This document shows positions 23,494 to 33,479 of a stretch of 64,000 bases of DNA, piece by piece. The stretch lies in assembly GCA_951230915.1 (NCBI GenBank), contig OX579637.1, positions 7,254,001 to 7,318,000 on the forward strand, read 5' to 3'. How positions within the stretch are numbered: position 1 is the stretch's first letter; each line of letters begins with the position of its first letter. The notes under the pieces were generated by a model that was not told the origin of the DNA, did no database searches, and worked only from the letters and a program-made list of their open reading frames with translations. This DNA is from Antitrichia curtipendula (taxonomy: Eukaryota; Streptophyta; Bryopsida; Hypnales; Leucodontaceae). The position numbers and the translations under genes are program-made.

Positions 23494-24401
23494 ATGTATG
23501 GCCTCTATTACTATGGGATTACCGAGAGGCATTTATCCGAGAAGCATCGGGAGATGGCAAAGTATGGAAGTTCCTTGGACATCAACGACTTCTGCCATGA
23601 GAACTCGCCTTACCTCCCAGGCTATGAACGTCCAAGCAACCTATCAACTCCGGAACTAGATTCCGAGTCCACGCCGTCCTTAGCGGATCCCATCAAAATT
23701 GCAGAGAGGGAAGCCAACTTAGGTGGTCACGGTGGTGCTTTGGAACTCGGGATAAATGAGTTCGGGACAAACACGAATATGGTCGGCGGCGACGACCTTG
23801 AAGTTATCATAACCGATGTTCAAGTGATGAATCGGTTGCCGAAATTGAACCCTGCCGGAGCTGCGGAAGATGAATCGGAGCAGGTGGAGGTGATGGCAGA
23901 CAAAGAGAAGAAGAACAGAAAGAAGGGCAAGATGCCCATTGAGGGGACAGTGGCCATACACGATCTGAGTGAACTCGAGGAGTCCTACTCGGATTTGAAT
24001 GACATTGACTACGGGGATGCGGAGGTTGACGAAGGGGGGCCCTCAAGTGCCAACAATGAAGTGGAATCAGCTTTGGAGGTGCGACCTAAGCCTGCTGCGG
24101 AGTCCGTTGTGCATCTAGTTCAGGGTCAAACAATTTTGCTTCCGGTGAAGCAAGAGAACAAAGACTTCTGGAAGGAGCGTGCGGAGAGGAAGGCCTTGAA
24201 GAGGGCTGAAGAGGAAGCCAGATGGGCAGAGCAGTAGTTGGAGAAGGAGATGCTCAAGGCGGAACTAGAGAAACTCAGGAAAGAGAATGTTTCCCTGAAG
24301 ACAATGACGCAGGATCCGTCAGTCTCTCGATCACTTCAACAAATGAGCTCCGGATCTCCACAGGGCTCCGTTCAGAAGTCTACTTCCACCAACACCCAGC
24401 A

Positions 24402-24665
24402 TTATCCTTGAGGCGAAGATAATGCTGCTTTACCTGCGGCTCGTGTTCAGCAATCATCCTCGGCCAACGCCCCGAAGGATCTTCGGGTCGAGGATAATGC
24501 TGTCTCTCATCCTACCTTGGATGAGGACAGTACTAGACCCACGTCTGCTGAGCCGGCACTACCAGATGTTCGACGGGAGGAACAGGGACATGACAAGATC
24601 CCGTCCTCTACAATCGGACCAGAAAGACGTGAACCTGAATCGGGTTATCTTCGATGCGAAGATAA
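24402..24665 (+). repeat. Three family-1 palindromes inside the coding frame
   Basis: Copies at 24402-24422, 24477-24497 (two mismatches in the left arm) and 24645-24665 lie in exon 3 of the ParB-like gene. All three are in the same reading phase and encode Y/D-(P/L)-R-x-E-D-N (first copy: its CGA arginine codon is now the TGA at 24409). Being 21 bp, each adds seven residues without a frame change. Confidence 0.75.
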
Positions 24666-24889
24666 CTTAAGTCGGCTCGCTGATGTCGGACTCCAAGGGA
24701 AGTCAGTGCCGGAGACGCAAGAGGAAGGTGAGATTCCAGCGGATCTAGTACCGCTTGCGATTGCCTCTCCGGACCACAATATGGTGGTTGAATTCAAGAA
24801 CCCGCTTGACGAAGAGGATAGCTTGGACTACGGCGGTTACATGGACGAAGAGACGGCCAACATCAATCTCGGTCAGGTATAGTCTCCAG

Positions 24890-25253
24890 CATCATTAGAT
24901 CCCTACGATTATTCATGAGTCTGTCCATTGGGATGTAATGGATGTTCGTCTTGTGGATTTCTCATGAGGGATCTCTTATGTCAGTTCATTCTGATTGACT
25001 GGAGGGAATGGGCAATCTTTGATTGTTTGGCGTCAACAAACTGCTCTCTGTGACTTCGTCTTGTAGAAGAGTGTACATACACGAGCGAGGTGTGGTGAAT
25101 ACTATAACCAAATTAGATGGTAACTCATCAAAACCGGTAGACCGGATGTATCTTAATTTCTTGAGAAATAAATATATGGGGCACTCTTCTTTCGGTGAAT
25201 TTTGTGTCTAATGGATTCATTTTGACCATGTTTGTGCTCAGCGCCAAAAAAAT
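24890..25253 (+). other. Spacer between the ParB-like and HAD genes
   Basis: A possible last small exon of the ParB-like gene starts after TTGTAG at 25067 and would reach a TAA at about 25121 in phase. Otherwise no gene is seen. From about 25180 the sequence is shared with the inverted copy ending near 33365. Confidence 0.3.
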
Positions 25254-26250
25254 ATGAGTGTGCTTCGACCGTTCCCACTCAAACTACCTCTTACTGGAGG
25301 GGTTCTGCAGTCGCTTAGTGGGGTTAAGTATTGTTCGCCGTTTTATGAGTCACCTGATTCCGCATTTCAACAGGTAACTACATATCTTTTCTGTTTTGTT
25401 TGATCAGGAAGTAGCAAGGAAGCGGAGAGAGAGAGTGCCGCGGAGTGTGTCCACGCTAGTTCCTCAACCGCGATAGAAGTGGTTGAACGTCGTATTTGAT
25501 TTGAACGGAGTACTGTGTGAATGCTTGTTTCAAAAGTCATTTTTGAAACAATGGCATCACACAGTGCACGAGAATATATTTTCCGACCGAATCCCTACTA
25601 TCATTGAGCCCAAGGCCGTCTTCGTTCGTCCCAACATGAGGGAATTCTTAGACGAGCTTTCTAGGATCACCAATTGCATTGTAGTCTGAAGCTCCATGTT
25701 GAAGAAGACTGTGGAACCTGTCGCTGGTTTCCTGTTCCAAAACAACAAGGCGCCCTTCGATATCCTAGGCCAAGAATAGTGCAAGACGATAGAAGTGTCC
25801 AAGGGGGAATACCTTAAATAGACTAGGTGCCCTTGAAAGTACCTGTTTCTCAAAGTGCTTGAAGAGCAATTGTTCTTAGACCCGGATGATCCAACGTCCT
25901 TTAACAAAAACAACACTCTTCTCATTGACGACTCTCCGCAAAAGAGCATCCTCAATGAGAACGGGAATGCGATATTCTTTGAGAGTTGGAATCATAAAAA
26001 ACGTGGGGACAATGTATTGTTGGGCAGTTTGGTTCCGTGGTTGAGGCGACTTCATGAGGAATGTCCTCTTGGTTGCATGCGCGAGTTCGTTGATGCGAAC
26101 CGCATTGGCGTGCCCCCCTTATCTCCTGAGTTCCATCTTGCGGACGGAGTGGTAAACAGCATGAAGGAGTCCGCCAATAATTTTGGGTCCCGTTTCGTCT
26201 TGCCGAGGATGAAACTAGTGATTGAGCCGGAGAGAAGTAGGAAGAAATAG
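25254..26250 (+). pseudogene. FCP1/NIF-type HAD phosphatase-like gene, copy A
   Basis: Exon 1 is 25254-25373 (ATG, 40 codons) and exon 2 starts at 25408 after a 34-base intron; the frame then runs to TAG 26248-26250. HAD features in order: 'VVFDLNGVLC' (motif I, Asp codon 25498-25500, second Asp replaced by Asn as in a known plant DLNG-type group), 'VFVRPNMREFLDEL', the 'V-W-S-S-M' motif II whose Trp is now TGA (25687-25689), and 'LLIDDSPQKS' (motif III/IV, 25924-25938). Five internal stops: TAG 25474, TGA 25687, TAG 25777, TAG 25819 and TGA 25834. In life such proteins dephosphorylate phospho-Ser/Thr or act as catalytically weak relatives; the DLNG form makes activity doubtful. It lies 380 bp downstream of the ParB-like gene, same strand. 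Confidence 0.7.
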
Positions 26251-26384
26251 TACTTCTGCCTATACTTGTCGATCGTAGAAAGCGTTGTACATAGTTTGAA
26301 TACAAATTTTTATGTAAGTTTCATTCATGCGTATTAGTAAAATTTTGAAGTTTCATTTTGATTCTATGTTTTGTCTATGCTGAG

Positions 26385-26524
26385 TTATCTTTGGGTCAAG
26401 GATAAGTTCTGGTCTTTGAGATCTTGTTGTTTTTGGTTGGAGAATAGTTGTGGAGGCTTTGTCTTATCAATGAATTGAAGATATTAACTATGCAAGTAGT
26501 TTGTTATCTTTGGACCGAGGATAA
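26385..26524. repeat. Two family-1 palindromes 3' of HAD copy A
   Basis: 26385-26405 (TTATCTTTGGGTCAAGG..) and 26504-26524 (TTATCTTTGGACCGAGG..). A weaker relative is at 26464-26484. They lie between the HAD stop and the splice-acceptor-like TTTTCTTCAG at 26559, so probably in an intron or 3' spacer. Both are conserved in position in arm B. Confidence 0.8.
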
Positions 26525-26559
26525 ATTGTGTAAGGTTATGTACTCTCCGTTTTCTTCAG

Positions 26560-27498
26560 GTCGGAGGGTCCGTATTGCATCTGTTGCAACAGAGACAACC
26601 CCTCACCACTAGGAGTTTGTTGTCTGGATCGGATGCACCCATGTCTAGGAAATCTGAGTCGGCTGGAGGGAACTTCTTGCCGTTCTCTTATCCTAGGCCT
26701 TCTCTTCTTGGCTCTGCAACCGACGCGGCTTCCGCAGCCATCAACTTCTCAAAGGGGAATGTGGAAGACGGCGTGGTCGACAGCCCACCCAATAGAGGAT
26801 CAATGAGGACCCCGATTTGCTCGCCCTCACCTGTGAAGAAGACTGACTTTATTCCTAGTCGATTGCGCTCGCAATCGCCAACGCTACGGACTTCAAACAC
26901 CCCGCATAGGAAACTATATGTAGATGAAGAACACCAGGCGGTGGATTCTCGCCTTGAGGATGGACTAAAATCACCTACAGCGGTTGCATATCACCCCCTA
27001 TAGGGTGATGATTACAATACAGATTCCACAGGAGGTGCTTGCAAGAGGAAGGTCCCATCCGATGCATGCAACGCAAGTCAGGTCCCGCGCATTGCTGAGA
27101 TTATTGGCTCCATTCCTTCCAAATCCGTAGGAGGCGGATCTTTGCCTTCTAGAGTACCTATATCCCACCGAACAACTCTTCGAAATTTTCGAGGGTCAAA
27201 TTACACATGATCAACAACAACTGCTGATCCGTACATAAGTACTACCTATAGACCATTTCCAAGGCCGCCTTGTCGAAGTTCCAGATCTCTTTCTAATGAT
27301 GGCACAGCCGGAAGTGAACGCAAGCGACACAGAGAAGTGAAGGAACTAATGCTGATGGGCATGTTTGGCCACGTCCTTTCTGCGAGTGAAGATCCAAGGC
27401 CTTCTCGACGTGAGGATATCCTTAGAGGGTTGAACAAGTTGAAAGCAGTAGAGGCAGCCAATGAGGCAGCAAAAAGTTGTTCTTCTACCAAGAATGAT
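26560..27498 (+). pseudogene. Ser/Pro-rich exon or gene of unknown function
   Basis: After the acceptor-like TTTTCTTCAG (ends 26559) an open frame runs to TGA 27496-27498, interrupted by TAG 27001-27003 and TGA 27208-27210 (each one substitution from a sense codon). The product is rich in Ser, Pro and Arg, with a helical end 'GMFGHVLSASEDPRPSRRED' followed by 'ILRGLNKLKAVEAANEAAK'. No known domain is recognised and it looks largely disordered. It is either the last exon of the HAD gene or a separate downstream gene. Its first 190 bases recur in arm B at 31790-31975. Confidence 0.45.
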
Positions 27499-27888
27499 GA
27501 CTAGTGGATTAGTTCCCTTGGAGAATGCAATGAATTTTGTATAGCATCCATTACTATTAATAGAATATTCATCCACATACATTTTTTAGAAAAGGCAAAG
27601 GCTTTATGTGCACATGGCCTTCATATTTTTACACTATCACATTCAATCATTAGAATTACGGGAATGATTTCATTTCCTAGGCATTACGGTATATATAAAC
27701 GAGATAAATTGGTTCATATGTAGATGGCATCTCAAGTAGATTCATGTTCTTCAACGTAAATTGACCACTTCAATTGTTATAAATGTTACATACTTTTTGA
27801 CCACCTATGTGGAATTCCATTTGCATTGTTTGAGTTTGTAATTGCTCTAAGTTTTGACAAAATGGAACAAAAACTTACCTTCGTGGCC
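27499..27888. other. Non-coding 3' flank
   Basis: AT-rich sequence with no coding frame or repeat recognised. Confidence 0.3.
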
Positions 27889-28441
27889 ATTTTAACCCCT
27901 AAGCGCTCAAACGACCATTTTATGGTCGTTGCCTGACTTCGGGCAGATTTTTCGGGCAGAAAAAAACTTTTTTCAATTTTTTTTTTTTTTTTTTTTTTAA
28001 GAGATTGGATTGTCTTTCAATATTTATATTCAAAACTAAGATCGCTATGGTCAAACAAAAACTATAAGAGAAATAGCACAAAGAGTCTAGTATTGCCTAG
28101 TATTGAAAAACTTACTATTTGGAGAAAGTGTTGGTGTTTTCATTACTGGATCTTATGCATTTTTTCACAAATCAATAGAAACCACAATTTTGACCAATCA
28201 AAAAAAAATTCAATTGCTAAAGATAGAAATTGTATTTTTGGTGAATTTTTGAAGTTATATCTTCAAAATTCATTTGAAGAGAATCTAAGAATAATTTTAT
28301 AATTTTGACCATACGGATATTTTCTTCTTTTTGTGCTTCACATTATTTATTTTAATGCAAACTTCAAAAAAGTTGTAGAACTTATATTTTATAACACATT
28401 TGTGTTTTGTCCAAACTCCTTGGGCTTTTAGGGGTTAAAAT
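27889..28441. mobile_element. Possible 553-bp MITE-like element
   Basis: Perfect 14-bp inverted ends ATTTTAACCCCTAA (27889-27902) and TTAGGGGTTAAAAT (28428-28441). The inside is non-coding, AT-rich and has a T run near 27976-28000. No convincing target duplication is seen, so this is tentative. Confidence 0.4.
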
Positions 28442-28637
28442 AACAATCTCTTGATTAACTGTTAGTAAGGCTGTCCATATTTATCTTTGCCTCCAACAAC
28501 TTATCTCTGGAAAGAAAGGACTTAGGGTCTCATAAAGACCAGTTCGTTTCATTTTAATGAATATGGCTTTAAATCGGATTTCTGTTCTGGTGTAGGATGT
28601 TTTAGTTGTGTGGTCTTCTTTTAGAGAGTGAAGAAAG

Positions 28638-30508
28638 ATGGTGAAGATTGAAGGAGATGAGGAATTGTACCCTGTTGCTTTCCTGTTAGTAGTTCCGGGT
28701 CTGCCCAAAGGGAAGAAAAAGAGAGAAACTCTAGAAGAGGATTTGTCCCAGATTGGATGTCAAGGTTTCCTCAATGTCCCGTGGAACTTGAGGGACAAAG
28801 CGATGGTGAGGGAGCTATTGGTGGATCCGTCTAACGAGTAGGAGACAACATTAAGAGCTCACCCAAATGAGTGGACAGTGGAGCAATGGTCGCTAGTATA
28901 CGGGTTTCCACCGGAAGGGGAAGGTTAGGCTTCCCGGATGGACAAGTTTTGTAACCATAAATCTTCTCGCCCTATGAAACCCAAGGATGGCTACGCAGTA
29001 TTAGATTATGCAAACCAGAGGCACATGAGGGTGTTAGAATTCCTAGTCCCAATTTTGAATCCAAAGAGACCTACTTGGATTACAATTACTTTAGCCAATA
29101 CCATTTTTTGGGCACTTTCAGGAGAGAAAAAGATGCATTGGGATATAGTAGTGAGGGATCTAGTTCTAAAGATGTGTGCGGCGGCTAGAAAAACTAAACC
29201 TTCTACCCTTAGCCCTTTTCTTTTCCATCTTTATCAATCTTTAGATTTGATAAGAGACAAGGAGAGATCCGCCTACAACTCAGCAGCAGTGATGCTCCAA
29301 TACAAAATTAGTCCAAAATCGGAAATAGAGGTAAAAGAAGAGAAGTCCGGAGATGTCTCTTTGAAACCAAAAAAAGAAAGAGGAGTCCGAGGTAAAGGGA
29401 AAGCCTTAGCCGAGAGTAGGAGGAGGAAAGAACCAATTTGGGCAGTTGACCAGAAAGATGATCCACTCACTAAGATCATAGAGGAGCAAAAAGAGTTTAG
29501 GGATCAAGTTTCCGGTGAGAGAGAGTCCACCCCAAAACTGTATGAGTTACTGGGAAAGGCCAGTCCCTCTGACCTGTATAAGAAAGTGGAGGGTCTTCTT
29601 CAGAACAAGGAGTGAAAAAGTTAGAAGATAGGATTGAAGACTTGATTGGCCAAGTGAAAGATCTTCAGGCCTAGTTGAAGCATAATTCTGAAGATGCAAG
29701 ACTTTCCCTGGAGAGTCATGAAACCCTCATCTAGATCAGGAATTTTATCGGGAATCTGAGTGATGTATTAAACAAAGCCAAGTTGTTCAATTTTGGGGTA
29801 ATGAAGGAAGGTTCACAGATGGGGCCAAAGCTCGTGTCCGTCTTGGTAGATTTTGGAGAGAAGATGGAGACAAATTTGTTGGAGATGAGAGCCATCATGC
29901 AACTAATTCATCCAGAATCGTAAACGGGGAAAGGATCCGATCAAAGGAAAGAAACGACTCCTTCTAAGGTGGTGCTAGCGTTTTCTTTGCCTCAATCTGC
30001 AAAGCAAAGGGATAAGGGCAATATGAAGACTCCTCAGTCTTCAAAACCAGCCAACTAGATTGAGTTTGGAACAGAAAAGGGGTCTATGCCCGAATCTTAG
30101 ACCAGAAGTCAATCCCGGACAGAGGAAGAAGATCAAGATACTTCCAAGAGCAAAGCTTCCGGTCCTTTAGCAAAGGCACCATCCGCAATGAAATGGAAGA
30201 TGACACCGAAGCAAGTAAGAGAGGAGAACCTTATCAGCAACAAATCAAAAGATGACAAGTCTCCTGATAATTCAAACCAGGAGGATAGCAAGTCAAGGTC
30301 AGGATTAGGCAAGGAAACGGAAACGGATGATGACTCAAAACTGGATGTTATCTTTTCTTTGCACTTTAAGGGGAAGGATAAGGCTCAGACACCGTCTAAA
30401 GTTAAGGCACTAGTGGTGTCCAAAACCTTAGTCGGTAGGAAGCAGCTAGCTAGAAAGGGGGCAACCAAATTAGGTGAGGCACTTCAAAAGCGGCCAAGGA
30501 AGAAGTAG
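28638..30508 (+). pseudogene. Gag-like repeat-family protein, copy 3
   Basis: A divergent member of the family at 1-1641 and 4380-6218. It shows 'VPWNLRDKAMVREL', 'KDGYAVLDYANQRHMRVLEF', 'PILNPKRPTWITITLANTIF', 'LSPFLFHLYQSLD', a basic linker, a coiled-coil-like 'KKLEDRIEDLIGQVKDLQ' and a charged tail. At the site where copies 1 and 2 share an amber stop this copy still has Trp (MHWDIV). Breaks: TAG 28839-28841, TAG 28926-28928, a frame change near 29605, TAG 29672, TAG 29732, TAA 29921, TAG 30056 and TAG 30098; last stop 30506-30508. The function is unknown. Confidence 0.55.
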
Positions 30509-30900
30509 GTAGAATATTTGTAGGAGCAGATATAAGGAGTTAGGTGAAAACTCAAGTTTTTGGTAGGAAAAGCTACTTGTTATTTATTTTTTAGGGCAGA
30601 TGCATCTGAACAACCGAATTTGGAAATTTTGGATCTGAGATCCACTATTTGTGGAATCTGTCGCGTGGTAGGAAGTCAACAATTTTATAGATAAGGAAAT
30701 GTGACGTGTCATTCTCTGGTCTTTAGCTTTATTTTTTGGGACTTCTAGGGTTCCTTGGAGTGTTAGTTATTTAGGGACGAAAATTAGTTTGATGCCCCGG
30801 ATGTTCTTACTTGTGTTTTCTTTCATTTTGTAAATCAAATTCTAGATTTCCACTTCATAAGTGCTGGTCTAAAAAGTCTTGGCTCTATGTTGGTATGCCA
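30509..30900. other. Non-coding 3' flank of gag-like copy 3
   Basis: No gene is visible. It leads into a diverged element 3' end. Confidence 0.3.
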
Positions 30901-31760
30901 GCAATACTATAACTATTATTTAGTGCAGGGAGCTGTGGTTTGCAAGTGTTGAACGGAGAAGTAGCCCTCGGATTCTGTCTGGATCCGATTCCAAGAGTTG
31001 GAGTGAGTTTGGTTAGAAAAGTAAGAGTACTGAAAGTGAAGTCTGGCTGAGTGTGTTTTCTTGTGAACTTCTGTGTGGGATAGCTGCTCCTAGGTTAGGT
31101 GTGCTTTGCAGGTAGAGAGGCGTATGCTGATTGAAGTATTGATGAGGTCCTGCTTTAATTGGAAGTAAGTCTTATACAAGTGGTTAGGATCGTTTAATTA
31201 TCCGGTTACCAAAGTTTGCCTTGGGAATTGGAATTGGATAAAATCTATTGTTGTAGTTTGGTAGGATGGTAGGATTTTCATGTGTAACCTGCTAGTCCGG
31301 ATTAGTTTCCGGATCCGCTATGAGGAAATACTTATGTGCGATTGTCTTTGTCTTTTATTATTTTGCCTAAAGTGGATCTTCAGTCACTATAAACTTCAGA
31401 AGGGTAGGAATTAACGCAGCCTTTTGTAACCTCAATTAGTGGATCCCTCTGATATAGAGGTTAAACTTCTTATTAAGTTATCTTACTTACTATAACCGTA
31501 ACTGGAAGAGGTACAAGCTTAGGACATTCCTTTTGGATTCTCGGATAGGTAGACGAGTATAAATATTACAGGAGCTAGGATTGGGAGTAGGTTAGTACAA
31601 AAGTGTAGGACTTCCGGTTCTTCCTATGTGAGCATGTGAGAGATAAATGATCAATTTATGTATCCTAATCCCGTTATCATTTAGGAATTACAAACTAAAT
31701 CTCTGTGGAACAATACACGAGTCATTGAAATGGTGTTTTAATTAGTTAATATCACCTATA
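30900..31760 (+). repeat. Diverged element 3' terminal region of gag-like copy 3
   Basis: Weak but collinear similarity to 33850-34636: 'GTGGTTTGCAAGTG', 'TTGTTGTAGT', 'GTCCGGATTAGTTTCCGGATCC' and a terminal 'ACACGAGTCATT..ATATCACCTATAG' matching 'ACTCGTGTCAGTTT..ATACTTACGCCTAG'. It has the same orientation as the gag-like frame upstream, as expected of its own 3' end. Confidence 0.4.
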
Positions 31761-31789
31761 GGAGGATTAGTGTTTCTTGTGCTACGACA

Positions 31790-33365
31790 GAAATCAATGG
31801 CCGCGGAAGCCGTGTTCGTGGTAGAGACTAGAAGGTATGGCCTAGAATAAGAGGACGGCAAGAAGCTCTCTCTAGCCGACTTGGATTTCCTTAACATAGG
31901 TGCATCTGATCTAGACAACAAGCTCCTGGTGGTGAGTGGTTGTCTCTGCTGGAGTAGGTGCATTACAGACCCTCCGACCTAAAAAACCCGGAGAGGTTAT
32001 AACCCTCACACAATTTATCCTCAGTCCAAAAATAATATACTACTTGCACAATCAATATATTGAACTCATTGTTAAAACAAAGTCTCCACAATTATTCTCC
32101 AACCAAAGAAACAAAATCTCAAAGATCACAATTTATCCTTGATCCAAAGATAACTCAATATAAAAAAGATATAGAATAAAATGAAATCAAACTTCAAAAT
32201 TTTACTAATACACATGAATGAAATTTACATAAAAATCTATATTCACACTATGTACAGCATTTTCTACAATCGACCAGTACATGGAGAAGTCTATTACTTC
32301 CTATGTCTCTCCGAATCAATCACTAGTCTCATCCCGGGCAAGACAAAACGGGAACCTAAATTTTTGGCGGACTCCTTCATGCCGCCTAATACTCCATCCG
32401 CAAGATGGGACTCAAAAGACAAAGGGGGCACGCCAATGTGGTTTGCATCAATGAACTCGCGCAAGCAACCAAGTGGACATTCGTCATGAAGTCGCCTCAA
32501 CCACGGATCCAAACTTCCCAACAACACTTTGTCTCCACGCATCTCATGATCCTAACTCTGGAGGAATATTGCATTTCCATTCTCACCGAGGACGCTTCTT
32601 TGTGGAGAATTGTCAATGAGAAGAGTATTGTCCTTGCTAAAGGACGCCGGATCATCAGGGTCTAGAAACAATTGCTCTTCAAGCACTTTGTGAAGTAGAA
32701 TCTTCCAAGGGCTCCTAGTTTGTTTAAGGAATTTCTCCTTGGAGACTTCTACCGTCCTACGCTTGTCTTAACATAGGATGTCAAATGGCACCTTGTTGTT
32801 TTAGAACAGGAAACCAGCGACGGGTTCCACATTCTTCTTCAACATGGAGCTCCAAACTGCAATGCAATTCGAAATCCTAGAAAGCTCGTCTAAGAATTTC
32901 CTCAAGTTGAGACGAACAAAGACGGCCTTTGACTCAATGATAGTGGGGATTTAGTTAGAGAATATATTATCATGCACTGTGTGATGCCGTTGTTTCAAAT
33001 AGGGCCTTTGAAACACGCACTCACACAATATTCCGTTCAAGTTGAACACGACGTTCAACCACTTTTGCCGCGGTTGAGGAACTAACGTGGACACACTCCG
33101 CGGCACTCTCTCTCTTTGTGCTCCTTTGCTACTCCCTGATCAAACAAAACAAAACAAAGATGTAGTTACCTACTGAAATGCGGAATTAGGTGATCTATAA
33201 AACAACGAAAAGCACTGAATCCTACTAAGCAAATATAGAACCCCTCCGCTAAAAAGTAATTGGAGTGGCAACGATCGAGGCACACTTTTTTTTTTTTGCA
33301 CTGAGCACAAATATGGTCAAAATGATTTCATTAGACACAAAACTCACTGAAGAATAGTGTTTGTC
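31790..33365 (-). pseudogene. FCP1/NIF-type HAD phosphatase-like gene, copy B, in arm B of the inverted duplication
   Basis: Inverse copy of 25180-26750. On the minus strand it has remains of exon 1 (its ATG region is replaced by an A run, T run on plus, near 33285), the same 34-base intron (33169-33136), a 2-base length difference just after it that shifts the frame, then 'LNGILC', 'VFVRLNLRKFLDEL', an intact V-W-S-S-M where copy A has a stop, and 'LLIDNSPQ', with the second Asp of the DD pair changed to Asn. Stops include one before 'NNKVPFDIL' and one in 'S-stop-DHEMRGDK'. The C-terminal part (32542-32294) and Ser/Pro-rich start (31963-31790) follow. The gene is dead and decayed independently of copy A. 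Confidence 0.65.
32015..32153. repeat. Two decayed family-1 palindromes in arm B
   Basis: 32015-32035 and 32133-32153 keep the TTATCC..GATAA or AATAA frame but have lost CG dinucleotides (TCAGTCCAA, TTGATCCAA). They correspond to 26504 and 26385 in arm A. The CG to CA/TG changes are what methylated-cytosine decay produces. Confidence 0.7.
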
Positions 33366-33479
33366 AAAGTATGGAAACTTAGAAAGTGTAGGAATAGATT
33401 GAAATAAGATTAGGATACAATCAAATCTTTCAATTTTTTGATAAACTATATACATTACGGATTAGTTAGGAATAACTTT

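Larger units (their letters stand above)
20246..24876 (+). pseudogene. ParB-like / DNA-methyltransferase-like fusion protein, three exons
   Basis: Start ATG 20246 (CAACATGGA). Exon 1 20246-21666, exon 2 21878-23212, exon 3 23494-24876; both introns are phase 0 and GT-AG. Domains: an N-terminal region of about 200 residues that I do not recognise; a ParB/sulfiredoxin-like segment with 'YIINGQHSITASK' (NGQHS codons 21367-21381), recalling the ParB G-x-H-R motif; a long basic helical region; a beta-class methyltransferase-like end with 'GIYTGSKFMIAAK' (23174-23212), resembling motif I 'DxFxGSGTTxxAA'; then an acidic tail and a coiled coil (24150-24300). No DPPY is readable where expected (about 22680-22710). 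Breaks: two compensating frame changes (about 20850 and 20913), TGA 22655-22657, TAG 24235-24237 and TGA 24409-24411. CAG|GTATAG at 24877 may be a further donor to a small exon at 25067-25120. ParB plus methyltransferase fusions are typical of phages and bacteria. The methyltransferase call is tentative. Confidence 0.5.
25180..26750 (+). repeat. Arm A of a 1.57-kb inverted duplication
   Basis: This arm carries the HAD gene, two palindromes and the start of the Ser/Pro-rich exon. It is repeated in inverse orientation at about 31790-33365. Similarity is clear across coding and non-coding parts, including the 34-base intron. The two arms have different stop codons, so they have diverged for some time. 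Ends are approximate. Confidence 0.75.
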
